The notes: generated by a model not told the origin, from the letters alone. Shown: positions 34,603 through 42,273, counted from the stretch's first letter. The stretch is DNA of 64,000 nt from JAEINY01 sp942490535 (GCA_942490535.1 CALNXQ010000005.1:62001-126000), one strand, 5' to 3'. A program made the numbers and translations.

Positions 34603-34794
34603 TCCCCTTCGGTCGGGAAAATTTACTCTCCGGTCGCAAGGTGAGCACTTCCGGTCGGCCAGGTACCTGCTCCGGTCGCTGAGGTACCCGCTCCGGTCGG
34701 TGGGGTGAGCCCTTCCGGTCGCCATGGGAGGGCTTCCGGTCGCCATGGGAGGGCTTCCGGTCGGTAAAAATGGCAGTCAATTGGTGACCGGAAG
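34603..34794. repeat. Degenerate 21-bp tandem repeat array with a CCGGTCG core
   Basis: Eight copies of the core GGTCG start at 34611, 34632, 34653, 34674, 34695, 34717, 34738 and 34759. The spacing is exactly 21 bases except for one step of 22. The core is mostly TTCCGGTCG or CTCCGGTCG; the spacers vary except in the two copies carrying ccatgggaggg. A ninth core stands inverted at 34786-34794 and can pair with the last direct copy at 34754-34762. The constant core with drifting spacers suggests selection on the core. Confidence 0.85.
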
Positions 34795-34838
34795 TATTCG
34801 TTAGTATACCGAAAAGTAATACACTAACCTCTAGCTGC

Positions 34839-34866
34839 TAGTGGCTAGTGGCTAGTGGCTAATAGC
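34839..34866. repeat. 7-bp tandem repeat downstream of hisB
   Basis: TAGTGGC is repeated three times (34839-34859) and followed by the variant TAATAGC. It lies 8 bases past the hisB stop and is a simple slippage-prone repeat. Confidence 0.8.
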
Positions 34867-34873
34867 TATTTTC

Positions 34874-35989
34874 TCAAAGCACCCCTTTTGTACTGGGCAA
34901 CTGATCGCTATACGGATCCTTGCGGATGGCCGCCCGGATGGCACGTGCCAGAGCTTTGAAGATGCCTTCAATCTTGTGGTGTTCATTTTGCCCTTCGGCT
35001 TTGATGTTTAAATTACAGGCGGCCGCATCGGAGAAGCTCTTGAAGAAATGCATGAACATCTCGGTGGGCATGTCTCCAATTTTCTCCCGCTTGAAATCCG
35101 CGTCCCAAACCAGCCACGACCGGCCGCCAAAATCGATGGCTACCTGGCAGAGGCAATCATCCATGGGCAGACAGAAACCGTAGCGTTCGATGCCCCGCTT
35201 ATCGCCCAGGGCTTTCTTGAGTGTTTCGCCCAGCACAATGGCGGTGTCTTCAATAGTGTGATGCTCGTCCACGTGCAAATCGCCTTCAACTTTCACCTTG
35301 AGGTCGCAGCCCGAATGACGTCCGATCTGTTCCAACATGTGATCGAAAAAATACAGTCCGGTTTGGATGTCACATTTACCGGTGCCATCCAGATCAATGG
35401 CCACCTCAATGCTGGTTTCGGAAGTAGAACGCCTGACCGAAGCGGTGCGTTCCGTTTTGAAGAGAAAGGTGGCAATCTCCGACCATTGGGTGGTGGTCAA
35501 TGCACATGTGGATTCCAATTCCTTTCGCAAGGTCTGTTCACTGGTTAAGAACAGGGCTTTACAGCCCAGGTTCAGGGCCAGCTCCACATCCGTTACACGA
35601 TCACCGATCACAAAGGAATTCGCCAGATCGTAATCCTCCGAAAAATATTGCGTCAACAAACCTGTTCGAGGCTTCCGGGTTGGGGCATTCTCCTCTGGAA
35701 AGGAACGGTCCACGTGAATGGCCTCAAAAGTGATTCCTTCATTCTCCAGCGTTTTCAACATTTTATTCTGCGCCGGCCAAAAGGTCTCTTCCGGGAAGGA
35801 AGCCGTTCCCAATCCATCCTGATTGGTGACCATCACCAGCTCGTAATCCAGCTGTGCGGCAATCTTTGATAAATTTTGAAAGACGCCGGGATAAAATTCC
35901 AGCTTCTCCAGACTGTCCACCTGGAAATCCACAGGTGGTTCTATTATTAGGGTTCCATCGCGATCGATGAATAAGACTTTCTTTTTCAT
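34874..35989 (-). CDS. hisB: Bifunctional histidinol-phosphatase / imidazoleglycerol-phosphate dehydratase
   Basis: Two steps of histidine synthesis in one 371-residue protein. The start at 35989 (MKKKVLFIDRDGT) is chosen over an in-frame Met 24 codons upstream because it gives the family N-terminus. The HAD phosphatase domain (about 1-165) has nucleophile D9 and D11 (DRDGT) and the ending NSFVIGDRVTDVELA. The dehydratase domain (about 175-371) has the manganese-binding motifs DEHHTIED and NEHHKIEG and the segment FDHMLEQIGRHSGCDL. It is the last his gene here, and it is separated from hisC by an esterase gene. Confidence 0.96.
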   Translation of the reverse strand: MKKKVLFIDRDGTLIIEPPVDFQVDSLEKLEFYPGVFQNLSKIAAQLDYELVMVTNQDGLGTASFPEETFWPAQNKMLKTLENEGITFEAIHVDRSFPEENAPTRKPRTGLLTQYFSEDYDLANSFVIGDRVTDVELALNLGCKALFLTSEQTLRKELESTCALTTTQWSEIATFLFKTERTASVRRSTSETSIEVAIDLDGTGKCDIQTGLYFFDHMLEQIGRHSGCDLKVKVEGDLHVDEHHTIEDTAIVLGETLKKALGDKRGIERYGFCLPMDDCLCQVAIDFGGRSWLVWDADFKREKIGDMPTEMFMHFFKSFSDAAACNLNIKAEGQNEHHKIEGIFKALARAIRAAIRKDPYSDQLPSTKGVL

Positions 35990-36047
35990 TATAAAAACTT
36001 TTACCGCAAAACTGCAAAGAAACCTTCTCTGTGGCTCTGCGCGCGTT

Positions 36048-36962
36048 TTACTTTTGCACATTCACGTTCAGCCATTCCTTCAAATCCTGCGTCCAGGAAA
36101 AAGTAGGTGAGTCGGGATTGAAACCAAAACCATGACCGCCTTTGGCCAGAATAACCTGCTTCACCGGAACGCCATGTTCTTTTAGTGCATCGGTGTAACG
36201 AATTGTATTTTCAACAGAAACCGCCGGATCATCCTGGGCATGCAAAATGAATGTTGGGGGTGTTTTGCGGGTCACCTGGTGCTCCATTGAATAAAGACGT
36301 ACCAGGCCGGTATCGGGCGCTGCTCCCAACAAGGCTTCTTTAGAACCTGAATGGGTTAAACCCTCCTCCATGGAAATTACCGGATACATTAATATGGAAA
36401 AATCGGGTCGCACCTGATCAGGCAACACATCATCAACAAAAGGATTTCGGAATAAATTGGAAGCCGAAGCTGCCAGGTGTCCCCCTGCTGAAAATCCCAT
36501 TACCCCGATTTTATCCACATCGATGTGGTATTCTTTCGCCTGCTCCCGCACGAGTTGAATGGCTCTTTGCAGATCCATCAAGGGCGCTATCGTGGCATTG
36601 TCACACAGGCGTTCATCGGGTAAGCGATACTTCAGCACAAAGGCATGAATGCCAAGCGTCGTGAGCCATTGGGCCACCAGCGAACCTTCGTGTTCATAGG
36701 CTTCAACCCGGTAACCACCGCCCGGACAGATAATCACAGCGGGCAGGGGTCCCTTCAGATCGCTGCTGTAGGCCCATAGCTCCGGTTCCGTCACGCCGGA
36801 GAGAATTTTGGCACCGCCCCATTCCGAAATAGAGCGTTCTTCAACTACCTGATGTGTTTTATTTCCCGGCGCCGGACCGACCCATAACTGAATGATCTGT
36901 TGAGCCATGATGCTGTTTAATCCCATAACAAATGCAAAAACCATTAATCCGAAACCTTTCAT
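36048..36962 (-). CDS. Secreted alpha/beta-hydrolase (esterase/acetyl-xylan-esterase-like)
   Basis: A 304-residue exported hydrolase with a signal peptide ending SIMAQ. It has an oxyanion-type CPGGGY (79-84), nucleophile S158 in GFSAGGH, acid D243 or D244 (HAQDDPAVS) and catalytic H276 (KGGHGFGF), so the triad is complete. It belongs to the esterase/lipase group related to Aes and to BD-FAE-type carbohydrate esterases. It starts 3 bases after the hisC stop and is followed by hisB after 58 bases, so it is embedded in the his operon. It has no known role in histidine synthesis. The substrate cannot be named from sequence. Confidence 0.88.
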   Translation of the reverse strand: MKGFGLMVFAFVMGLNSIMAQQIIQLWVGPAPGNKTHQVVEERSISEWGGAKILSGVTEPELWAYSSDLKGPLPAVIICPGGGYRVEAYEHEGSLVAQWLTTLGIHAFVLKYRLPDERLCDNATIAPLMDLQRAIQLVREQAKEYHIDVDKIGVMGFSAGGHLAASASNLFRNPFVDDVLPDQVRPDFSILMYPVISMEEGLTHSGSKEALLGAAPDTGLVRLYSMEHQVTRKTPPTFILHAQDDPAVSVENTIRYTDALKEHGVPVKQVILAKGGHGFGFNPDSPTFSWTQDLKEWLNVNVQK

Positions 36963-36965
36963 CTA

Positions 36966-38009
36966 TTATTTATTTGAGGCATACATTCGCAGTGCCTCCA
37001 GCAATAAGCTATTCTCTGCCGGACTCCCCACCGTCATGCGTAAACAACCTTCACATAAGGACACTGTTGAGCGATCGCGAATGATGATCTTTTTTTCCAC
37101 CAGAAAATTATAAATTTCTTTGGGACCATCGGTCTTTACCAGGATAAAGTTTGCATCCGATGGGTAGACTTTCTGTACAAAAGAGAACTTCTTCAGTTCG
37201 TCCGCCAACAATCCCCGCTCACTCACCAACTTCTCAATGGAATAATTCACCTGCTTTTCAGAAGCCAACAGCTCCAATGCTTTTTGCTGTGTTAACACAT
37301 TGATGTTATATGGATATTTGATTTTACTCAATACGCCTATCAATTCCGGTGCAGCAAAGGCCATGCCCAGACGAATCCCGGCCATGCCCCAGGCTTTGGA
37401 AAAGGTTTGCAAAATCACCAGGTTGGGAAATTCATCCAAACGATTAAGGAAACTCTGACCCGGGGCAAAGTCAATGTAGGCTTCATCTAACACGACAATG
37501 CCTTCAAATTGATTCAGCAGCAATTCTATATCGGCTGAACCCAGACAGTTTCCGGTGGGATTATTGGGACTGCATAAAAACAGCAGTTTGGTCCGATCGT
37601 CCACCGCTTTTAACAGGGCCGGCACATCCAATTGAAACGTATCGGTTAACAACACCTTGCGTATTTCCACATTGTTGATATCGGCCGCCACCTGGTACAT
37701 GCCATAGGTGGGATCGATGGAGACCACATTATCGACGGCCGGTTCACAAAAAGCACGAAACAAAAGGTCGATGGGTTCATCGCTGCCGTTACCCAGAAAA
37801 ATATGTGCTGCAGCCACCCCCTTTAAAGTGGCGATTTTCTCCTTCACCTTACGCTGATACGGATCGGGATAGCGATTGTAAGGCTCATTAAATGGATTCT
37901 CATTGGCATCCAGTAATACAGCCGACTCTCCCGTGTATTCGTCACGGGCGGAGGAGTAGGGCTTCAGTCCTTTTATGGTGGGTCGTAGTAATTGATTAAG
38001 TAGTTTCAT
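36966..38009 (-). CDS. hisC: Histidinol-phosphate aminotransferase
   Basis: PLP-dependent class I/II aminotransferase, 347 residues. The Schiff-base lysine is K205 in QTFSKAWGMAGIRLG; SPNNPTG (147-153) and DEAYIDF (175-181) are the other PLP-pocket motifs, and RMTVGS near the C-terminus binds the carboxylate. It lies between hisD (129-base gap) and the esterase gene. Confidence 0.96.
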   Translation of the reverse strand: MKLLNQLLRPTIKGLKPYSSARDEYTGESAVLLDANENPFNEPYNRYPDPYQRKVKEKIATLKGVAAAHIFLGNGSDEPIDLLFRAFCEPAVDNVVSIDPTYGMYQVAADINNVEIRKVLLTDTFQLDVPALLKAVDDRTKLLFLCSPNNPTGNCLGSADIELLLNQFEGIVVLDEAYIDFAPGQSFLNRLDEFPNLVILQTFSKAWGMAGIRLGMAFAAPELIGVLSKIKYPYNINVLTQQKALELLASEKQVNYSIEKLVSERGLLADELKKFSFVQKVYPSDANFILVKTDGPKEIYNFLVEKKIIIRDRSTVSLCEGCLRMTVGSPAENSLLLEALRMYASNK

Positions 38010-38138
38010 GGGAAAAAAGTATCAAGATTATTCAAACAGATGCACACAATAAATTTTTATTCAGGATTGAAATAAATAGAAATACATGGATATAAGGCCG
38101 TGTATCACAAATCATCATTATTAACTTACCCTTAATAA

Positions 38139-39425
38139 TTAATCCTTCAGCATTTGTAAACGGACGGTTACCGCATTGCGGTGCGCTTCCAGCTGCTCGG
38201 CTGATGCCATGGTTTCAATGGCAGGTCCCAGCTTCTGCAATCCTTGAGCCGACAATTTCTGAAAGGTGATCTTTTTCAGGAAACTATCCAGGCTTACCCC
38301 GCTGTAGGCTGCCGCATAGCCGTTGGTGGGCAGGGTGTGGTTAGTCCCCGAGGCATAATCACCGGCACTTTCAGGCGAGTAGTTACCCAGGAAAATAGAG
38401 CCGGCATTGGTAATCCGATTCCCGATCGCTTCGGCATCATCCATGGAAATAATTAAGTGCTCCGGCGCATATTGATTGGTGAGACGAATCATATCATCCA
38501 CCTCTTTAAGAATGATGAGACGACTGTTGGCCAAGGCCTTTTCGGCGATTTCCTGACGTGGCAATTGAGCCAGCTGAGCCTCTACCTCTTGTTCTACATT
38601 AGCCACCAAGGCTTCACTATTGGCTACCAGTATCACCTGACTATCTACACCATGTTCGGCTTGCGATAATAAATCCGCCGCCACAAAAGCCGGCACTGCA
38701 CTCTCATCGGCCATCACCAACACCTCCGATGGTCCGGCCGGCATGTCGATGGCGACGTCCTTCAAACTGACCAGTTGCTTGGCTGCGGTCACAAACCGGT
38801 TCCCCGGACCAAAAATTTTAGATACGGCAGGTACTGTTTCAGTTCCATACGCCATGGCACCAATGGCCTGGATACCGCCGATTTTAAAAATACGATTCAC
38901 TCCCACCAGGGAAGCAGCGTATAAAATGGCCGGATTGACTACCCCATCTTTACCCACAGGCGTACAGAGCACAATTTCATTACACCCGGCAAGCTGAGCG
39001 GGTATGCCCAACATCAACACCGTTGAGAAAAGTGGTGCCGTTCCACCCGGAATGTACAATCCCACTTTCTCAATGGGCACACTTTTCTGCCAGCACATCA
39101 CTCCCGGCATGGTTTCCACTTTTTGCTGAGCCGTCCGTTGCGTTTCGTGAAACCGCTCAATGTTCTGCTTGGCCATCAGGATAGCTGATTTCAGATCGGC
39201 CGGAACATTTGCACAAGCCACCTCAATTTCAGATGCGGTAACTTCCATTTGCTCCAGGTCTGCACCGTCAAACAAACGGGTGTATTTCAGAACAGCACCA
39301 TCCCCGTTTCGCTGCACATCATCCAGCACTTTGCCGGCTGTATCGAACAGGTCTTCCAGTCCATTATCCGGCCGGGTTAATAATGCCGACCATTCGCTTT
39401 GAGAAGGATATACTATTTTATTCAT
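38139..39425 (-). CDS. hisD: Histidinol dehydrogenase
   Basis: NAD- and zinc-dependent enzyme for the last two steps of histidine synthesis; 428 residues. Signatures include GLYIPGGTAPLFSTVLMLG, FGPGNRFVTAAKQLV, DMPAGPSEVLV, LSQAEHGVDSQ and the zinc-ligand region AGDYASGTNHTLPTNGYA. It follows hisG after 17 bases. Confidence 0.97.
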   Translation of the reverse strand: MNKIVYPSQSEWSALLTRPDNGLEDLFDTAGKVLDDVQRNGDGAVLKYTRLFDGADLEQMEVTASEIEVACANVPADLKSAILMAKQNIERFHETQRTAQQKVETMPGVMCWQKSVPIEKVGLYIPGGTAPLFSTVLMLGIPAQLAGCNEIVLCTPVGKDGVVNPAILYAASLVGVNRIFKIGGIQAIGAMAYGTETVPAVSKIFGPGNRFVTAAKQLVSLKDVAIDMPAGPSEVLVMADESAVPAFVAADLLSQAEHGVDSQVILVANSEALVANVEQEVEAQLAQLPRQEIAEKALANSRLIILKEVDDMIRLTNQYAPEHLIISMDDAEAIGNRITNAGSIFLGNYSPESAGDYASGTNHTLPTNGYAAAYSGVSLDSFLKKITFQKLSAQGLQKLGPAIETMASAEQLEAHRNAVTVRLQMLKD

Positions 39426-39442
39426 GATTTCTGTATTAATGA

Positions 39443-40303
39443 TTAGAGGATCATTTTTTCAATGGGGACCACGAGAATACCTTCCGCTCCCATCTCTTTT
39501 AACTGACCTATGATTTCCCAGAATTTATTCTCCTGAATCACCGAGTGCACCGAACTCCATCCTTTATCCGCCAATGGCAAGACGGTTGGACTTTTCATAC
39601 CTGGCAAAATTTGAACGATGGCATCAATTTTATCATTGGGCACATTCATTAAAATGTATTTGTTGGAATTGGCCGCCTGTACGGCATTAATGCGGAAAAT
39701 CAGTTCATCCAACAACTGTTGCTTTTCAGCGGACAAATTAGAACTGGCCACCAGTAAAGCTTCCGACCGCATCACCAATTCCACTTCCTTGAGACGATTG
39801 GCAACCAAGGTACTACCTGAACTCACAATGTCAAAGATGGCATCAGCCAACCCAATACCAGGCGCTATCTCCACGGAGCCGGCGATTTCATGAATATCAG
39901 CCTGAATACCTTGATCGATGAAATACTTTTCCAGGATCACCGGATAGGAAGTCGCCACTTTTTTCCCTCTGAAATAATCCAAGCCAGTGTATTCTTCAGC
40001 CTTGGGAATCGCCAACGACAAGCGACACTTACTAAAACCCAGTCGCTTGGAAATGGTCAGGTCGAAATTTTTCTCACACATTTCATTTTCACCTACGATA
40101 CCAATATCTGCCACGTCATCGGCAACGGTTTGCGGGATGTCATCATCCCGCAGGAACAAGACCTCAATGGGGAAATTAGGTGATGAAGCCACCAACTTGC
40201 CACTACCCACGTTAAATTTAATGCCGGCTTCTTTCAGTAATTTCATGGAGTCTTCGTTGAGACGTCCTTTCTTTTGCAATGCAATTCTAAGTTTAGTTTC
40301 CAT
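39443..40303 (-). CDS. hisG: ATP phosphoribosyltransferase, long form
   Basis: First enzyme of histidine synthesis, normally inhibited by histidine. The start at 40303 (METKLRIALQKKGRL) gives 286 residues; an in-frame Met eight codons upstream is less likely because it overlaps the attenuator tail. The catalytic part includes GSVEIAPGIGLADAIFDIV. The C-terminal regulatory domain (MNVPNDKIDAIVQILPGMK, then PTVLPL) marks the long, hexameric form. It is the first structural gene of the his operon, behind two attenuators. Confidence 0.97.
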   Translation of the reverse strand: METKLRIALQKKGRLNEDSMKLLKEAGIKFNVGSGKLVASSPNFPIEVLFLRDDDIPQTVADDVADIGIVGENEMCEKNFDLTISKRLGFSKCRLSLAIPKAEEYTGLDYFRGKKVATSYPVILEKYFIDQGIQADIHEIAGSVEIAPGIGLADAIFDIVSSGSTLVANRLKEVELVMRSEALLVASSNLSAEKQQLLDELIFRINAVQAANSNKYILMNVPNDKIDAIVQILPGMKSPTVLPLADKGWSSVHSVIQENKFWEIIGQLKEMGAEGILVVPIEKMIL

Positions 40304-40327
40304 TATCATGATTTGATTAATATCCAT

Positions 40328-40357
40328 AAAAAAAGGCTTACCCTGTTGGATAAGCCT
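40328..40357 (-). terminator. His attenuator 2 (terminator hairpin before hisG)
   Basis: Minus-strand arms AGGCTTA (40357-40351) and TAAGCCT (40340-40334), extended by CC/GG across a bulged T, with loop AACAG, are followed by seven T's. It lies 24 bases before the hisG start and 22 bases after the second leader peptide stop. Confidence 0.85.
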
Positions 40358-40378
40358 CTATATATTCTGTGTTAAAAT

Positions 40379-40456
40379 TCAGACAATAGTATTCCAGCTC
40401 ATCCCGGGAGGATCAATATGATGATGATGGATATGATGCTGTTTCTGAAAATTCAT
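40379..40456 (-). CDS. Histidine leader peptide 2
   Basis: A 25-residue ORF read from ATG at 40456: M-N-F-Q-K-Q, then HHIHHHH, then I-D-P-P-G-M-S-W-N-T-I-V and stop. Six of seven codons in the middle are His codons. An attenuator hairpin with poly-T follows directly. It is too short and too biased for an enzyme, and its position upstream of hisG makes a stalling leader peptide the natural reading. Confidence 0.85.
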   Translation of the reverse strand: MNFQKQHHIHHHHIDPPGMSWNTIV

Positions 40457-40481
40457 GTTCGTTAGCTTAAAAATTATCAAC

Positions 40482-40512
40482 AAAAAAAAGGCTTGCCATT
40501 TCTGGTAAGCCT
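40482..40512 (-). terminator. His attenuator 1 (terminator hairpin between leader peptides)
   Basis: Minus-strand AGGCTTACCA (40512-40503) pairs with TGGCAAGCCT (40498-40489) with one A-C mismatch and a GAAA tetraloop, followed by eight T's. It resembles attenuator 2 in stem sequence (AGGCTTA shared), which suggests duplication. It would end transcription before leader peptide 2. Confidence 0.85.
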
Positions 40513-40545
40513 CGATCAATATTGTATACACACATCAATCACCGC

Positions 40546-40596
40546 CTACCGCAGAGCAGAAAACAAATGATGGTGATGATGTATAAAACTTTGCAT
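40546..40596 (-). CDS. Histidine leader peptide 1
   Basis: A 16-residue ORF from ATG at 40596: M-Q-S-F-I, then HHHHH, then L-F-S-A-L-R and stop (TAG). An A-rich tract precedes the ATG, as is usual for Bacteroidota translation starts. The promoter -7 element is only 24 bases upstream, and terminator hairpin 1 begins 34 bases after the stop. Confidence 0.85.
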   Translation of the reverse strand: MQSFIHHHHHLFSALR

Positions 40597-40619
40597 TTTT
40601 TTTGACCTTTAATTCGATA

Positions 40620-40650
40620 CAAATGTAAGCGTAAAAACAACAAATACAAA
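40620..40650 (-). promoter_or_regulatory. Promoter of the his operon
   Basis: Minus-strand TTTG (40650-40647), a 19-base spacer, then TACATTTG (40627-40620). This is a full match to the Bacteroidota primary-sigma consensus. The start site would fall near 40613, about 17 bases before leader peptide 1. Confidence 0.85.
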
Positions 40651-40671
40651 CGAAATATCAAATAAATCCAA

Positions 40672-41094
40672 TTAATTATAAGCTACTGCGTTTTGATGTC
40701 CCTTTTTATCCCGCGCAAAACGGGCATACTTCTGATCCGAACCCTTGATGTGATTCACCAACCAGTCCTTTAAAAAGTTGGTTACTTCAAGTGATAATAT
40801 CATTTTTCCTTCCTTCAATTTGGTATGAAATGATTCGGCTTTTTCAATAAACAAGTCGTGCTGTTTTTTGTGCATGTCGTATTCGGGAAACACCAACCGT
40901 CGCATGTAAGCCTCTTCGCGTGTAAAATGTGTCTTAGTGTAGTCAATAAGTCCCATGATGAGTTCCTGCAAGCGCAGTTTCGGTGAATTATCCATTATTC
41001 CCTGGTAAAAGCTATCCAGTAAAGCAAACAATTGTTTGTGCTCATTATCAATTTCAACATTGTTCACTGAAAGATCATCTGTCCACATAAGCAT
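40672..41094 (-). CDS. Bacteriohemerythrin
   Basis: A 140-residue single-domain hemerythrin with a di-iron, oxygen-binding four-helix bundle. All seven iron ligands are present: H19 (DNEHKQ), H56 and E60 (KTHFTREE), H75 and H79 (MHKKQH), H115 and D120 (NHIKGSD). There is no sensor or kinase fusion, so it probably stores or senses O2 in the cytoplasm. It is transcribed from its own promoter and ends 22 bases before the his promoter. The nearby cytochrome bd operon suggests a microaerobic theme, which is inference. Confidence 0.93.
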   Translation of the reverse strand: MLMWTDDLSVNNVEIDNEHKQLFALLDSFYQGIMDNSPKLRLQELIMGLIDYTKTHFTREEAYMRRLVFPEYDMHKKQHDLFIEKAESFHTKLKEGKMILSLEVTNFLKDWLVNHIKGSDQKYARFARDKKGHQNAVAYN

Positions 41095-41118
41095 TTTAAA
41101 AGTTTATTAAGAAAGATG

Positions 41119-41147
41119 CAAAATTAGGAACATTCACGAGTCTTCAA
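41119..41147 (-). promoter_or_regulatory. Promoter of the hemerythrin gene
   Basis: Minus-strand TAATTTTG (41126-41119) matches TAnnTTTG, with TTG at 41147-41145 about 18 bases upstream. It lies 25 bases before the start codon. Confidence 0.65.
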
Positions 41148-41235
41148 TTAATTAAGTGTTAATTTACCTAAATAAGCAATGAAAAAACGCTACTCTTGTG
41201 AGGCGGTAGAAACCTGACATCTTTTGAACACAAAT

Positions 41236-41266
41236 TTTGATTCTGTATCAGTTTACTGTAATTTCG
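41236..41266 (+). promoter_or_regulatory. Promoter of pssA
   Basis: TTTG at 41236-41239, a 19-base spacer and TAATTTCG at 41259-41266 (seven of eight consensus bases) lie 20 bases before the pssA start. Confidence 0.6.
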
Positions 41267-41285
41267 GTGCAAATATTCAACTATT

Positions 41286-42017
41286 ATGCAACTTATAAAA
41301 CACATCCCCAACTTCCTCACTTCACTCAATGTGTTATGCGGCACATTGGCAGTATTTTTTGCTGTATCGGGATTCCCCCAATGGTCGATCTGGCTCATTT
41401 TTGCCGGTGCTTTATTTGATTTCGCCGATGGTTTTGCAGCCCGCGCTTTAAAGGCTTACAGTGAAATTGGGAAAGAACTGGATTCCTTAGCCGACCTGAT
41501 CAGTTTTGGACTTGCTCCGGCAGCCATTTGGTCTGCCATCATGAAGTATCAGTTAAGCGGCAGCTTCACCACTCCCTTTTTCGAACTGACCGTTATTCAA
41601 CAGATGTGGGTGTTGTTTCCATTTGTACTGGTCGCATTCGCGGCCTTGCGGTTGGCTAAATTCAATGTGGATACGCGTCAAACAGAGAACTTCCTGGGAT
41701 TAACCACTACAGCAACCGGTATATTCACTGCCGCTTTGGCCTATTCATTTATTGATACACCGGAATGGTTCACCTGGCTCAATCCAATTGTAATTTGTAT
41801 TACCATTGCTTTTTTTAGCATGATGCTGGTGAGTGAAGTACCCATGTCATCCTTAAAGTTTAAGAACCTGAAATGGCAAGAAAATAAGGAACGGTATATT
41901 CTCTTAGTATTAGCCATTGTCTTTAGCATTATATTAGGTGTTGGAGGTATCGCAGCTTTGATTTTATATTATGTGATTGTATCCGTTGCTAAATGGGTAT
42001 TGAAAATTAAAAGTTAA
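41286..42017 (+). CDS. pssA: CDP-diacylglycerol-serine O-phosphatidyltransferase
   Basis: Integral membrane enzyme making phosphatidylserine, the precursor of phosphatidylethanolamine; 243 residues with about six to eight membrane segments. The CDP-alcohol phosphotransferase signature DG-xx-AR-(x8)-G-xxx-D-xxx-D is complete from DGFAAR to DSLADLISFG. No psd gene is adjacent. A strong bidirectional terminator separates it from the cyd operon. Confidence 0.94.
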   Translation: MQLIKHIPNFLTSLNVLCGTLAVFFAVSGFPQWSIWLIFAGALFDFADGFAARALKAYSEIGKELDSLADLISFGLAPAAIWSAIMKYQLSGSFTTPFFELTVIQQMWVLFPFVLVAFAALRLAKFNVDTRQTENFLGLTTTATGIFTAALAYSFIDTPEWFTWLNPIVICITIAFFSMMLVSEVPMSSLKFKNLKWQENKERYILLVLAIVFSIILGVGGIAALILYYVIVSVAKWVLKIKS

Positions 42018-42039
42018 GCCCCTAACCATATTATAGCAT

Positions 42040-42073
42040 AAAAAAATAGGTTCCAGCTGGAACCTATTTTTTT
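42040..42073. terminator. Bidirectional terminator between pssA and the cyd operon
   Basis: A 34-base perfect palindrome with 17-base arms, ending CAG|CTG in the middle, is flanked by A-runs and T-runs on both sides. It ends pssA from the left and the cytochrome bd operon from the right. Confidence 0.88.
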
Positions 42074-42090
42074 AGATGTATTTTTAAGAT

Positions 42091-42234
42091 CTATTCTTCC
42101 AATTTCTGAATATCTCCGGGTTCCTGTGCTAACTTCTTATGAAACACTTTTAAGGCCCATTTAACGGAGTAGTAACTCACCACCACACTCATCGGAAGTG
42201 TCAAATACCATATTATTTCGTGCAAATATTTCAT
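42091..42234 (-). CDS. Small membrane protein of the cytochrome bd operon (CydX-like)
   Basis: A 47-residue protein opening MKYLHEIIWYLTLPMSVVVS, with one hydrophobic helix (about 6-30) and a charged tail ending DIQKLEE. It starts 40 bases after the cydB stop in the same orientation. Its size, single helix and position match the small accessory subunits (CydX/CydS) of bd oxidases, but sequence alone does not prove homology. Confidence 0.65.
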   Translation of the reverse strand: MKYLHEIIWYLTLPMSVVVSYYSVKWALKVFHKKLAQEPGDIQKLEE

Positions 42235-42273
42235 AATTTATAAATCTTTAGTGCTGGTACAATTTTGTGTTTC

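Larger units (their letters stand above)
34342..34873. other. Repeat-rich intergenic region between hisB and the PPDK_N gene
   Basis: About 530 bases with no convincing gene. It holds a -7 element (34434-34441), a small inverted repeat AATCCTG/CAGGATT at 34517-34549, the 21-bp repeat array (34603-34775) and a 7-bp tandem repeat (34839-34866). An open frame of 69 residues runs through the array on the minus strand, but its composition is only the repeat. Confidence 0.65.
40304..40671 (-). promoter_or_regulatory. Histidine-operon leader with two attenuators in series
   Basis: This 368-base region between the hemerythrin gene and hisG contains, in transcript order, a consensus promoter (40650-40620), a 16-residue leader peptide with five consecutive His codons (40596-40546), terminator hairpin 1 with a run of eight T's (40512-40482), a 25-residue leader peptide with six His codons (40456-40379), and terminator hairpin 2 with seven T's (40357-40328). 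This reads as ribosome-stalling attenuation of hisG, duplicated. Each element is listed separately. Confidence 0.88.

Noticed and set aside
34571..34780. 69-residue protein encoded by the 21-bp repeat array
   Set aside because: The frame is open because 21 is a multiple of three. It has no signal, fold or conserved residues beyond the repeat, so I treat it as a repeat rather than a gene.
34603..34794. CRISPR array
   Set aside because: The conserved part is only 7-9 bases, the period is 21 bp, and two spacers are the same; no cas gene is near.
35048..35548. 166-residue ORF antisense to hisB
   Set aside because: Shadow of hisB; no start context and no recognisable domain.
40546..40596. His-rich metal-binding peptide
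   Set aside because: The His run could bind metal, but position after a promoter, before a terminator and upstream of hisG is explained much better by attenuation; a second such peptide in the same leader supports this.
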